Shown here piece after piece: positions 1 through 5,511 of a stretch of DNA of 10,240 bases. The position numbers and the translations under genes are program-made. The notes beneath the pieces are model-generated. The model worked only from the letters and a program-made list of their open reading frames with translations. It was not told the origin of the DNA and did not search any database. Positions within the stretch are counted from its first letter, which is position 1. Each line of letters starts with the position of its first letter. The DNA is from an uncultured Atopobiaceae bacterium (lineage in GTDB: Bacteria > Actinomycetota > Coriobacteriia > Coriobacteriales > Atopobiaceae), in the NCBI GenBank assembly GCA_947581665.1, contig CANPVI010000039.1, positions 1-10,240 of the forward strand, given 5' to 3'.

Positions 1-1119
1 CTCTTCCACGGCTACACCACCGAGAAGGGCATCACCTACAACGCCTACCTCATCATGGACGAGAAGGTCACGCTCATCGACACGGCCAAGGCCCCCTTCG
101 CCGACGAGCTCATGGCGCGCATCTCGCAGGTGGTGGATCCCGCGAAGATCGACGTCGTGATCTCGAACCACGTCGAGATGGACCACTCGGGGTCGCTCCC
201 CGTCGTGGCCAAGGCCTGCCCGAACGCCGAGTTCTACGCCTCGACGAAGGGCTGCGAGGGTCTGCGCGCCCACTACGGCGACATCGCGGACTTCAAGCCG
301 CTCAAGACCGGCGACACCCTCTCCATCGGGCAGCGCACGCTCACCTTCGTGGAGACGCCCATGGTCCACTGGCCCGACAACATGGTCACCTACGACGTCA
401 CGGACAAGATCCTCTTCTCCAACGACGCCTTCGGCCAGCACTTCGCGAGCTCCAAGCACTTCGACGTCGACAACGACATGTGCGAGATCATGAAGCAGGC
501 GCGCAAGTACTACGCCAACATCGTGCAGCCCTACGGCATGCAGGCCCGCAAGGCGCTCGACGTAGTGAAGACCCTCGAGCTCTCGATGATCTGCCCCGCG
601 CACGGCGTCATCTGGACCGAGCACATCGCAGACATCCTCGCCGCCTACGAGGACTTCACGTCGGGAGATGTGGTGGATAAGGCCGCCATCATCTACGACT
701 CCATGTGGAAGAGCACCGAGAAGATGGCGAAGGCCATCTGCGAGGCCTTCGTCGAGGAGAACGTGACGGCGCAGTACATCAACCTGAACGACACGCACGA
801 GAGCGACATCCTCCTCTACACGCTCGACGCGAAGTACATCTGCGTGGGCTCGCCTACCCTCAACATGCAGATGATGCCGAACGTCTCGAAGTTCCTCACG
901 TACTACCGCGGCCTCTCACCGAGGAACGCGAACCGCGTGGGCATCGCCTTCGGGTCCTACGGCTGGGCGCCGAAGGGTCCGAAGGACGTGGCCCAGGTGC
1001 TCTCCGACATCGGCTTCCAGATGCCCGTGGACACGCTCACGCACCAGTGGATCCCCACGAAGGAGTACCTCGACTCCATCCAGGAGACGGTGCGCGAGGC
1101 CATCGCGAAGAGCGAGTAG
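1..1119 (+). CDS. fprA: FprA-family flavodiiron protein (A-type flavoprotein), 5' truncated by window edge
   Basis: The reading frame is open from base 1 and ends at TAG 1117-1119, so the true start lies upstream; 372 residues are visible and about 25-30 N-terminal residues are missing for this family. The N-terminal two-thirds is a metallo-beta-lactamase-fold diiron domain: HVEMDH gives H57, E59, D61 and H62 (fragment numbering), with further ligands H123 (MVHWPD), D142 (SNDAFG) and H201 (CPAHG). All ligand positions of the family are present with the usual spacing. The C-terminal third, from about residue 227, is a flavodoxin-like FMN domain: YDSMWKSTEKMA is the phosphate loop, followed by GSPTLNMQMMP and AFGSYGW. 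Family members are cytosolic enzymes that reduce O2 to water and/or NO to N2O, protecting anaerobes; which substrate dominates cannot be read from sequence. No rubredoxin domain is fused at the C terminus, so an external electron donor is expected. Confidence 0.96.
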   Translation, partial: LFHGYTTEKGITYNAYLIMDEKVTLIDTAKAPFADELMARISQVVDPAKIDVVISNHVEMDHSGSLPVVAKACPNAEFYASTKGCEGLRAHYGDIADFKPLKTGDTLSIGQRTLTFVETPMVHWPDNMVTYDVTDKILFSNDAFGQHFASSKHFDVDNDMCEIMKQARKYYANIVQPYGMQARKALDVVKTLELSMICPAHGVIWTEHIADILAAYEDFTSGDVVDKAAIIYDSMWKSTEKMAKAICEAFVEENVTAQYINLNDTHESDILLYTLDAKYICVGSPTLNMQMMPNVSKFLTYYRGLSPRNANRVGIAFGSYGWAPKGPKDVAQVLSDIGFQMPVDTLTHQWIPTKEYLDSIQETVREAIAKSE

Positions 1120-1149
1120 GGCGCGTCGGGCGCTCCCACGCGCGATCGG

Positions 1150-1155
1150 TAGAAT
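1150..1155 (+). promoter_or_regulatory. -10-like hexamer TAGAAT upstream of the HMA gene
   Basis: TAGAAT differs from the consensus TATAAT at one position and stands out in a very GC-rich gap, 42 nt before the start codon of the HMA gene. I see no convincing -35 element 16-18 nt upstream. If used, transcription would begin at about 1162, inside the hairpin that follows. Prediction by eye only. Confidence 0.35.
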
Positions 1156-1157
1156 AG

Positions 1158-1181
1158 GAGGGCCCGGGCATCCGGGCCCTC
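1158..1181 (+). terminator. GC-rich perfect hairpin between fprA and the HMA gene (possible terminator or leader structure)
   Basis: GAGGGCCCGG (1158-1167) and CCGGGCCCTC (1172-1181) form a 10-bp perfect stem with the loop GCAT. The stem lies 38 nt after the fprA stop codon and ends 4 nt before the Shine-Dalgarno AAAGGAG. It could stop fprA transcripts, but there is no U-tract after it, only CTCT. It could equally be a structure near the 5' end of the HMA mRNA. The structure is certain; its role is inferred. Confidence 0.5.
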
Positions 1182-1197
1182 TCTCAAAGGAGACGCA

Positions 1198-1386
1198 ATG
1201 ACCACCATCAACGTGAAGGGCATGCACTGCGCCCATTGCGACATGCTCGTGACCATGGAGCTCGAGGATCGCGGCGCCACGAACGTGACCGCGAACCACG
1301 AGACGGGCGTCGTGACCTTCGACGGCGACCTTGCCCCCGAGACCGTGAAGGAGGCGGTGGAGGCCGCAGGTTTCCAGGTGGCGTAA
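1198..1386 (+). CDS. Heavy-metal-associated (HMA) domain protein, CopZ-like
   Basis: This is a 62-residue protein that is a single HMA domain with the ferredoxin-like fold. The metal-binding loop is GMHCAHC, with C11 and C14 as the CxxC ligands. The rest follows the family pattern: LEDRGATNVTANHETGVVTFDGDLAPETVKEAVEAAGF is split here only by the usual strand and helix boundaries, ending shortly after the GF motif. The ATG start has a strong Shine-Dalgarno AAAGGAG (1186-1192) 5 nt upstream. Such proteins carry Cu(I), or sometimes another soft metal, to a P-type ATPase or repressor. No copper ATPase or CopY/CsoR-type regulator is visible nearby, so its partner must be encoded elsewhere. It lies between a flavodiiron gene and a CorC-type gene, with a possible promoter of its own. 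The family call is secure; copper specificity is inferred. Confidence 0.94.
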   Translation: MTTINVKGMHCAHCDMLVTMELEDRGATNVTANHETGVVTFDGDLAPETVKEAVEAAGFQVA

Positions 1387-1387
1387 T

Positions 1388-1420
1388 CGCCGCGCGCGGC
1401 GTCGTCGCGGCGAGCCGCGC
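1388..1420 (+). other. GC-rich self-complementary stretch between the HMA gene and the CorC gene
   Basis: The 58-nt gap holds overlapping short inverted repeats: CGCCGCG/CGCGGCG back to back at 1388-1401, and GCGCGGC (1394-1400) with GCCGCGC (1414-1420). They could fold in the transcript, but in DNA this GC-rich such pairings are common by chance. There is no U-tract and no clear promoter element. Confidence 0.25.
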
Positions 1421-1445
1421 GTCCTGGAAAACCGAGCGCCATGCC

Positions 1446-2846
1446 ATGGACATAGCGCTATCGATCACAGCCACCCTCGTTCTCATCATCGTCAACGGGT
1501 TCTTCTCGATGTCGGAAATGGCGCTGGTGAACGCCAAGCGCCCCATCCTCGAGCACGACGCCGAGGAGGGCGACCGCAAGGCGCGCGCGGCGCTGGAGCT
1601 CTCCGAGGATTCGGGCGAGTTCCTCGCCGCCATCCAGGTGGCCATCACGCTCGTGGGGTTCTTCGCCTCCGCGGCGGCCGCGACGAACCTCTCCGCGCCC
1701 TTCGCGGCGTGGATGGTGGGCCTCGGGCTCCCCGGCGAGGCGGCCCACGTCATCGCGCCCATCCTCATCACCCTCGTGGTCTCCTACGTGTCCATCGTGA
1801 TCGGCGAGCTCGTACCCAAGCGCATCGCGCTCGCCGACTGCGAGGGCGTGTCGAAGCGCGTCTCGGGCTTCCTCGCCGCCTTCACCACCGTGGCGAAGCC
1901 GCTCGTGTGGCTCACCTCGGCCTCCGCGAATGGCATCTCCAAGCTGCTGCACATCCGCTCCGCCGAGGACCGCCAGAACATCTCCGAAGAGGAGATCCGC
2001 TACATGGTCTCCGATGCCGACGAGCTCTCCGAGGAGGAGAAGTCGATGATCCACGAGGTCATCGAGCTCGGCGACACGAAGGCGCGCGAGGTGATGATCC
2101 CGCGCGTGGACATGGACGCCCTCGAGGACACCACGAGCCTCTCCGACGTGCTCGCGCGCATGCGCGAGACCGGCCACTCGCGCATCCCCATCTACCACGA
2201 GGACGTGGATGACATCGTGGGCATCGCGCACATCAAGGACGTGATCACGCCGATCGTGGACGACGGCCTCGGCGCCTCGGACATCAAGGATCACCTCCGC
2301 GAGGCGAGCTTCGTGCCCGACACGAAGGAGATCATCCCGCTCCTCTCCGAGATGCAGCTCTCGCATGAGCAGATGGCCATCGTCGTGGACGAGTGGGGCG
2401 GCACCGCGGGCCTCATCACGCTCGAGGACATCGTGGAGGAGATCGTCGGCGAGATCGAGGACGAGTTCGACCCCGACAACAAGTTCCTCACCCGCATCGG
2501 CGACCGCTCCTGGCTCGTGGACGGGCGCTTCCCCATCGACGACGCCATCGAGCTCGGCTGGCCGATCGAGGATTCGGACGAGTACGAGACGGTGGCCGGC
2601 TTCATCCTCGACGAGGCCGATGGCCTGCCCGAGCCGGGCGACGTGATCGAGAAGGACGGCTGGCAGTTCCGCGTGCAGACCGTGCGCGGCCAGCGAATCG
2701 CCCTCCTGCGCGTGCGCGCGCCCGAGCCGGAGCCCGAGCTCGAAGAGGGGAGCGAGGCGGAGGGCGGCCTGCTCTCGAGGATCCTTCCCGGCGGCTCTTC
2801 CGACGACGCCGACGAGAAGGCCCCGTCTTCAGGAGAGGGCGCCTGA
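1446..2846 (+). CDS. CNNM/CorC (HlyC/CorC) family membrane protein with CBS pair
   Basis: This 466-residue protein has the full family layout. The DUF21/CNNM membrane domain covers about residues 1-190: hydrophobic segments lie near 4-22, 60-82 and 98-120, with the conserved GELVPKR motif at 120-126. A CBS pair follows at about 216-335, opening with VMIPRVDM and containing DEWGGTAGLITLEDIVEEIVG from residue 315. The CorC_HlyC C-terminal domain is at about 347-425 (SWLVDGRFPIDDAIEL), and an acidic, Ser/Gly-rich tail ends the protein. Members are implicated in Mg2+ (and Co2+) export or Mg2+ homeostasis in the cytoplasmic membrane, with the CBS pair binding nucleotide. The frame is open upstream to 1236, but that part overlaps the HMA gene and has no homology-like features; the ATG at 1446 precedes the first membrane segment exactly as in relatives. 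Its Shine-Dalgarno is weak. Transport direction and ion are inferred from the family. Confidence 0.95.
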   Translation: MDIALSITATLVLIIVNGFFSMSEMALVNAKRPILEHDAEEGDRKARAALELSEDSGEFLAAIQVAITLVGFFASAAAATNLSAPFAAWMVGLGLPGEAAHVIAPILITLVVSYVSIVIGELVPKRIALADCEGVSKRVSGFLAAFTTVAKPLVWLTSASANGISKLLHIRSAEDRQNISEEEIRYMVSDADELSEEEKSMIHEVIELGDTKAREVMIPRVDMDALEDTTSLSDVLARMRETGHSRIPIYHEDVDDIVGIAHIKDVITPIVDDGLGASDIKDHLREASFVPDTKEIIPLLSEMQLSHEQMAIVVDEWGGTAGLITLEDIVEEIVGEIEDEFDPDNKFLTRIGDRSWLVDGRFPIDDAIELGWPIEDSDEYETVAGFILDEADGLPEPGDVIEKDGWQFRVQTVRGQRIALLRVRAPEPEPELEEGSEAEGGLLSRILPGGSSDDADEKAPSSGEGA

Positions 2847-2851
2847 GCGGC

Positions 2852-2857
2852 TACTAT
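2852..2857 (+). promoter_or_regulatory. -10-like TACTAT (within CTACTATACC) upstream of the cyanophycin-synthetase-like gene
   Basis: The stretch CTACTATACC is the only AT-rich patch in the 65-nt gap after the CorC gene. It offers TACTAT (2852-2857) or the overlapping TATACC as a -10 element, 54 nt before the next start codon. No convincing -35 hexamer is seen. A small GCCC-GCGA-GGGC hairpin (2876-2887) lies in the presumed leader. Confidence 0.3.
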
Positions 2858-2911
2858 ACCGATCGAGGTGGGAAGGCCCGCGAGGGCGCGCGCGAGGAAA
2901 CCGGAGGCACC

Positions 2912-3757
2912 ATGGCCCAGCTGCTCGACATCCAAAAGGTCGTGATCGGCCCGGACGCCTTCAGGGCGACCGTGCGCGTGGCCGAGGGCGTGCCGCTCTC
3001 CACGTCGGAGAACGTGGAGGCCACGGCGCGCGTGTACTGGCTCCTGCCCGAGATCGCCGACCACGTCTGCGTGGGCGATGGCGGAGAGACCTTCCGCGAC
3101 GTGATGGGCGACACGAACATCGCGCACCTTATGGAGCACGTGACGCTCGAGCTCCTCGCCCGCACGAACATGGCGGGCGATCTCTCGAACGCCCGCACGC
3201 GCGCCACGGACGTCGATCGCGTCTACGAGATCGAGCTCGCCTGCCCGGACGACGTGCTCGTGGCCTCGGCGCTCTCGAGCGCCGGCTGGATCATCCAATG
3301 GGCCTTCGGCGCGGCGGACGAGGAGAACAAGCCCAACATCGACGCCATCGTGGCGGGCATCGTGAACCTCACGGCGAACTCCTACCACATGGAGGGCAAC
3401 GAGGCGCCCATGCCCGGCACGACCGTGGCGGGCGCCAAGGTGGCCGTGGCCGAGGCGGGCGCCGAGGCTGAGGTCGAGGACGCGGGCGATGCGGACGGCG
3501 AGGTCGAGGCCGAGGCCGAGGTGGGGGCCCTCGAGGCCATGGTCGACGCCGCCGAGGACGAGGCGGCGCTCGAGGAGGAGCCCGGGGACGCGCTCGCGGG
3601 CTTCGACCTGGACCTCTCCGGCGCCTCGATGGCCGACGTCGGGGATGCGCTCGAGGACGAGGCCGAGGAGGCCGCCGCGCCCGTCGTGGAGCTCGGCGAG
3701 ACGGTAGGTTTCATGGACGCTACGGCGCAGGACTTTTCGGACGATCCACTCATTTAG
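2912..3757 (+). CDS. Stand-alone protein like the N-terminal domain of cyanophycin synthetase, with EHxxxE motif and acidic tail
   Basis: This 281-residue protein starts at ATG 2912, with GGAGG (2903-2907) 4 nt upstream. About residues 1-160 resemble the N-terminal domain of cyanophycin synthetase (CphA1). The strongest match is HLMEHVTLELLARTNMAG (72-89), followed by a TR pair, then RVYEIELACPDDVLVASAL; relatives read like 'H..EHVALELQ..AGM...TR...GVY.VVFEY'. From family knowledge, an EHxxxE motif in that domain binds zinc in some CphA1 enzymes and cleaves cyanophycin to make primers. Here E75, H76 and E80 preserve it. There is no ATP-grasp or Mur-ligase part, so it cannot polymerise cyanophycin. 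Residues 170-260 are a low-complexity Ala/Glu/Asp/Val stretch, probably disordered, and the C terminus ends VGFMDATAQDFSDDPLI. No signal peptide or membrane segment is seen. The domain call is by pattern recognition, not a profile search; the function is unknown. Confidence 0.88.
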   Translation: MAQLLDIQKVVIGPDAFRATVRVAEGVPLSTSENVEATARVYWLLPEIADHVCVGDGGETFRDVMGDTNIAHLMEHVTLELLARTNMAGDLSNARTRATDVDRVYEIELACPDDVLVASALSSAGWIIQWAFGAADEENKPNIDAIVAGIVNLTANSYHMEGNEAPMPGTTVAGAKVAVAEAGAEAEVEDAGDADGEVEAEAEVGALEAMVDAAEDEAALEEEPGDALAGFDLDLSGASMADVGDALEDEAEEAAAPVVELGETVGFMDATAQDFSDDPLI

Positions 3758-3772
3758 GCTGCAAAACTCGTC

Positions 3773-3778
3773 TACCAT
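3773..3778 (+). promoter_or_regulatory. -10-like TACCAT upstream of the YtxH-like gene
   Basis: The 53-nt gap 3758-3810 is less GC-rich than its surroundings. TACCAT keeps the most conserved -10 positions (TA...T) and lies 32 nt before the ATG of the YtxH-like gene. I find no matching -35 hexamer. The placement resembles TAGAAT at 1150 and TACTAT at 2852, which adds slight support. Confidence 0.28.
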
Positions 3779-3810
3779 GGTGTGCCAAGTGCAATTGGAG
3801 GAGGAACGAT

Positions 3811-4305
3811 ATGCCTAAGTTCGGTTTTGGTTTCTTCGTCGGCGGGATCCTCGGCGCGTGCGCCGGCGTCTTCGCGGGCCTCATGCTCGCCCCGCGCTCC
3901 GGCGCAGAGACGCGTTCGATGGCGGCCGACGCCATGGGCGACGCGTGGGACAAGGCCAACGACATGTACGAGCAGGGCGCGAACAACCTCGCCCAGCGCA
4001 TCAACAGCATGACCCCCGCGCTGAACGCCCAAACCGATGCCCTCAAGGAGAAGGTGAACGCCGCGCGCGAGAAGATGGACCAGCTCAGGAGCTCGATCGC
4101 CGAGTCCGTGAACCAGGCCACCGAGAACGTGCAGAGCGCGATGGACAGCGCTGCGGAGAAGATCCACGCCACGCAGGAGAGCGTGAACAAGACCCGCGAT
4201 GACATCGCCGCCGCCAAGGCCGACAAGGCCGCCAAGACCGACGATGCGGACGCCGAGCCGCCCGTGTGCGAGGCGCCCATCCCTGCCGACGCTCCGAGCG
4301 AGTAG
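3811..4305 (+). CDS. YtxH-like membrane-anchored coiled-coil protein
   Basis: This 164-residue protein starts at ATG 3811 with a very strong Shine-Dalgarno GGAGGAGG (3797-3804) 6 nt upstream, suggesting high translation. Residues 5-26 are a Gly/Ala-rich membrane segment (FGFFVGGILGACAGVFAGLM) followed at once by LAPRSGAETR (26-35), the YtxH-domain hallmark. Residues 40-145 are charged and Ala/Gln/Asn-rich with few helix breakers, likely a long helix or coiled coil, like apolipoprotein- or LEA-type stress proteins. The last 20 residues are Pro/Ala/Asp/Glu-rich. The N-terminal helix lacks a signal-peptidase site, so I expect a cytosolic or surface-parallel C-terminal part anchored in the membrane. 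YtxH proteins of Bacillus belong to the general stress regulon, but their molecular role is unknown. The PRC-barrel gene follows after 105 nt. Confidence 0.9.
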   Translation: MPKFGFGFFVGGILGACAGVFAGLMLAPRSGAETRSMAADAMGDAWDKANDMYEQGANNLAQRINSMTPALNAQTDALKEKVNAAREKMDQLRSSIAESVNQATENVQSAMDSAAEKIHATQESVNKTRDDIAAAKADKAAKTDDADAEPPVCEAPIPADAPSE

Positions 4306-4363
4306 CGCTTTCAGCTCGCGCGCCCCGCGCGTGCGCGCCGTCCGAACTTGAGAAACCACACCC

Positions 4364-4390
4364 GGCGGGCCCTCGTGGCGAGGGCTCGCC
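4364..4390 (+). terminator. Strong GC-rich hairpin between the YtxH-like and PRC-barrel genes (possible terminator or leader)
   Basis: GGCGGGCCCTCG (4364-4375) pairs with CGAGGGCTCGCC (4379-4390) around a TGG loop, giving 12 bp with one G-U pair. It sits 59 nt after the YtxH-like stop and about 10 nt before the Shine-Dalgarno AAGGA of the PRC gene. The bases after it, TGCTGCTATG, hold no real U-tract, so terminator activity is uncertain. It shares a GGGCCCTC core with the hairpin at 1158-1181, which sits at the same place relative to its own downstream gene. Confidence 0.5.
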
Positions 4391-4410
4391 TGCTGCTATG
4401 AAGGAACCCC

Positions 4411-5466
4411 ATGCCGAGCATCGAATCGCTCTCCCGCGCCTTCGTCTACGAGCCGAGAGAGGCCAAGAAGGCCGCAAAGGCCAATGGCACGCCCGCGAAG
4501 CCGAGGCGGCTTGGCAGGGTCCACAACCTCGTGTTCTCTCCCGACGGCCGCACGATGGTGGGGATCCTCGTGAAGCGCCCGGACGTGGCGGGAATGGTCA
4601 AGCGCGAGGATCTCTTCGTGGCGTGGGATCGCATCGGCACCTTCGAGGGCGGCCTCATCACGCGAAACGGGGCGGCCGACGCCTACGACGACAAGGCCCG
4701 CGCGCGCCTCGGGCTCGACTGGGAACGCTGCATCATCTGGGAAGACATGGACGTGGCCACCCGCAGCGGCAAGGTGCTCGGCCGTGTGGCCGATCTCTCC
4801 TTCGATGCGGATACCGGCACCGTGGAGCAGATCTTCGTCACCGACGGCAATCTCGCGGCCTCCATCGTGGGGTCGCTTCCGCTCACGTCCGACCACGTGC
4901 TCGGCGTGGTGAACCAGACGATGGTCGTGACCGACGAGGTGGAGGAGCTCGAGCTCACGGGCGGCCTCGCCGCCAAGGCGGGCGAGGGCTTCGCGAAGGC
5001 GCGCGTGAAGGGCTCAGAGGTGGCGTCGAAGGCGGGCGCCGCGGCGGGAGAGCTCATCGACAAGGGCTCCTTCGCGCTCGGCAAGGCCATCGGCACCGCG
5101 AAGAACGTAATCCAGGATGCGATGAAACCCGACGAGGCCCCCGCGCCCGCGCCGCAGCCGGCGGAGGTGGTGGCCGTCGAGGGGCCGAACGCCCCCGCCG
5201 AGGTCACGGGCGCCCAGGGCGAGCCGCCGATCTTCTCCGTGGTGGACGAGGCGAGCGAGGGCGCCGAGGCGCCTGCAGGTGCCGCCGCGAGCACGGCGGC
5301 CGAGCAGCCCTCGCAAGCTCCCGCGGCCGAGCCTGCGAGCAACGCGCCCGCGGCCGACGAGCCGACCATCATCGACGATGCGGCGAAGTTCATCGGCGCG
5401 CAAATCGGCAAGACGAAGACGATGTTTTCGGAATTCCTGAAAGAGTTCAACGAAGCCAACCGATAG
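4411..5466 (+). CDS. Protein with two PRC-barrel domains and a conserved-looking C-terminal helix
   Basis: This 351-residue protein starts at ATG 4411 with AAGGA (4401-4405) 5 nt upstream. Two PRC-barrel-like units are visible: about residues 30-95 (GRVHNLVFSPDGRTMVGILV, then REDLFVAWDRIGTF) and 105-178 (SGKVLGRVADLSFDADTG, then VEQIFV). Both have the typical 'G.V.D..F...G.V..I.V' strand pattern. Residues 183-240 are an Ala/Gly/Lys-rich amphipathic helical stretch with quasi-repeats (AAKAGEGFAKARVKGSEVAS). Residues 241-318 are low-complexity Pro/Ala/Glu and probably disordered. The final 33 residues (from TIIDDAAKFIGAQIGKTKT) look like a separate helix that may be a docking element. PRC barrels occur in RimM, photosynthetic reaction centres and many stress or division proteins; no specific activity can be assigned. 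No signal peptide or membrane segment is seen. It may work with the preceding YtxH-like protein. Confidence 0.92.
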   Translation: MPSIESLSRAFVYEPREAKKAAKANGTPAKPRRLGRVHNLVFSPDGRTMVGILVKRPDVAGMVKREDLFVAWDRIGTFEGGLITRNGAADAYDDKARARLGLDWERCIIWEDMDVATRSGKVLGRVADLSFDADTGTVEQIFVTDGNLAASIVGSLPLTSDHVLGVVNQTMVVTDEVEELELTGGLAAKAGEGFAKARVKGSEVASKAGAAAGELIDKGSFALGKAIGTAKNVIQDAMKPDEAPAPAPQPAEVVAVEGPNAPAEVTGAQGEPPIFSVVDEASEGAEAPAGAAASTAAEQPSQAPAAEPASNAPAADEPTIIDDAAKFIGAQIGKTKTMFSEFLKEFNEANR

Positions 5467-5511
5467 TGGCACCATGGTCGTGTCGATCGGCCACACGTGC
5501 GACGAGGACAC

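Noticed and set aside
1236..1445. Upstream extension of the CorC reading frame to 1236
   Set aside because: The extension overlaps the HMA gene in another frame and is Arg/Gly-rich shadow sequence. The membrane domain starts right after ATG 1446.
2291..3778. 495-codon minus-strand open frame opposite the CorC and CphA-N-like genes
   Set aside because: It spans two real plus-strand genes and the gap between them, with low-complexity shadow sequence and no domain.
4348..4353. TTGAGA as a -35 element before the PRC gene
   Set aside because: Seventeen bases downstream lies the GC-only stem of the hairpin (CCTCGT), so there is no -10 partner.
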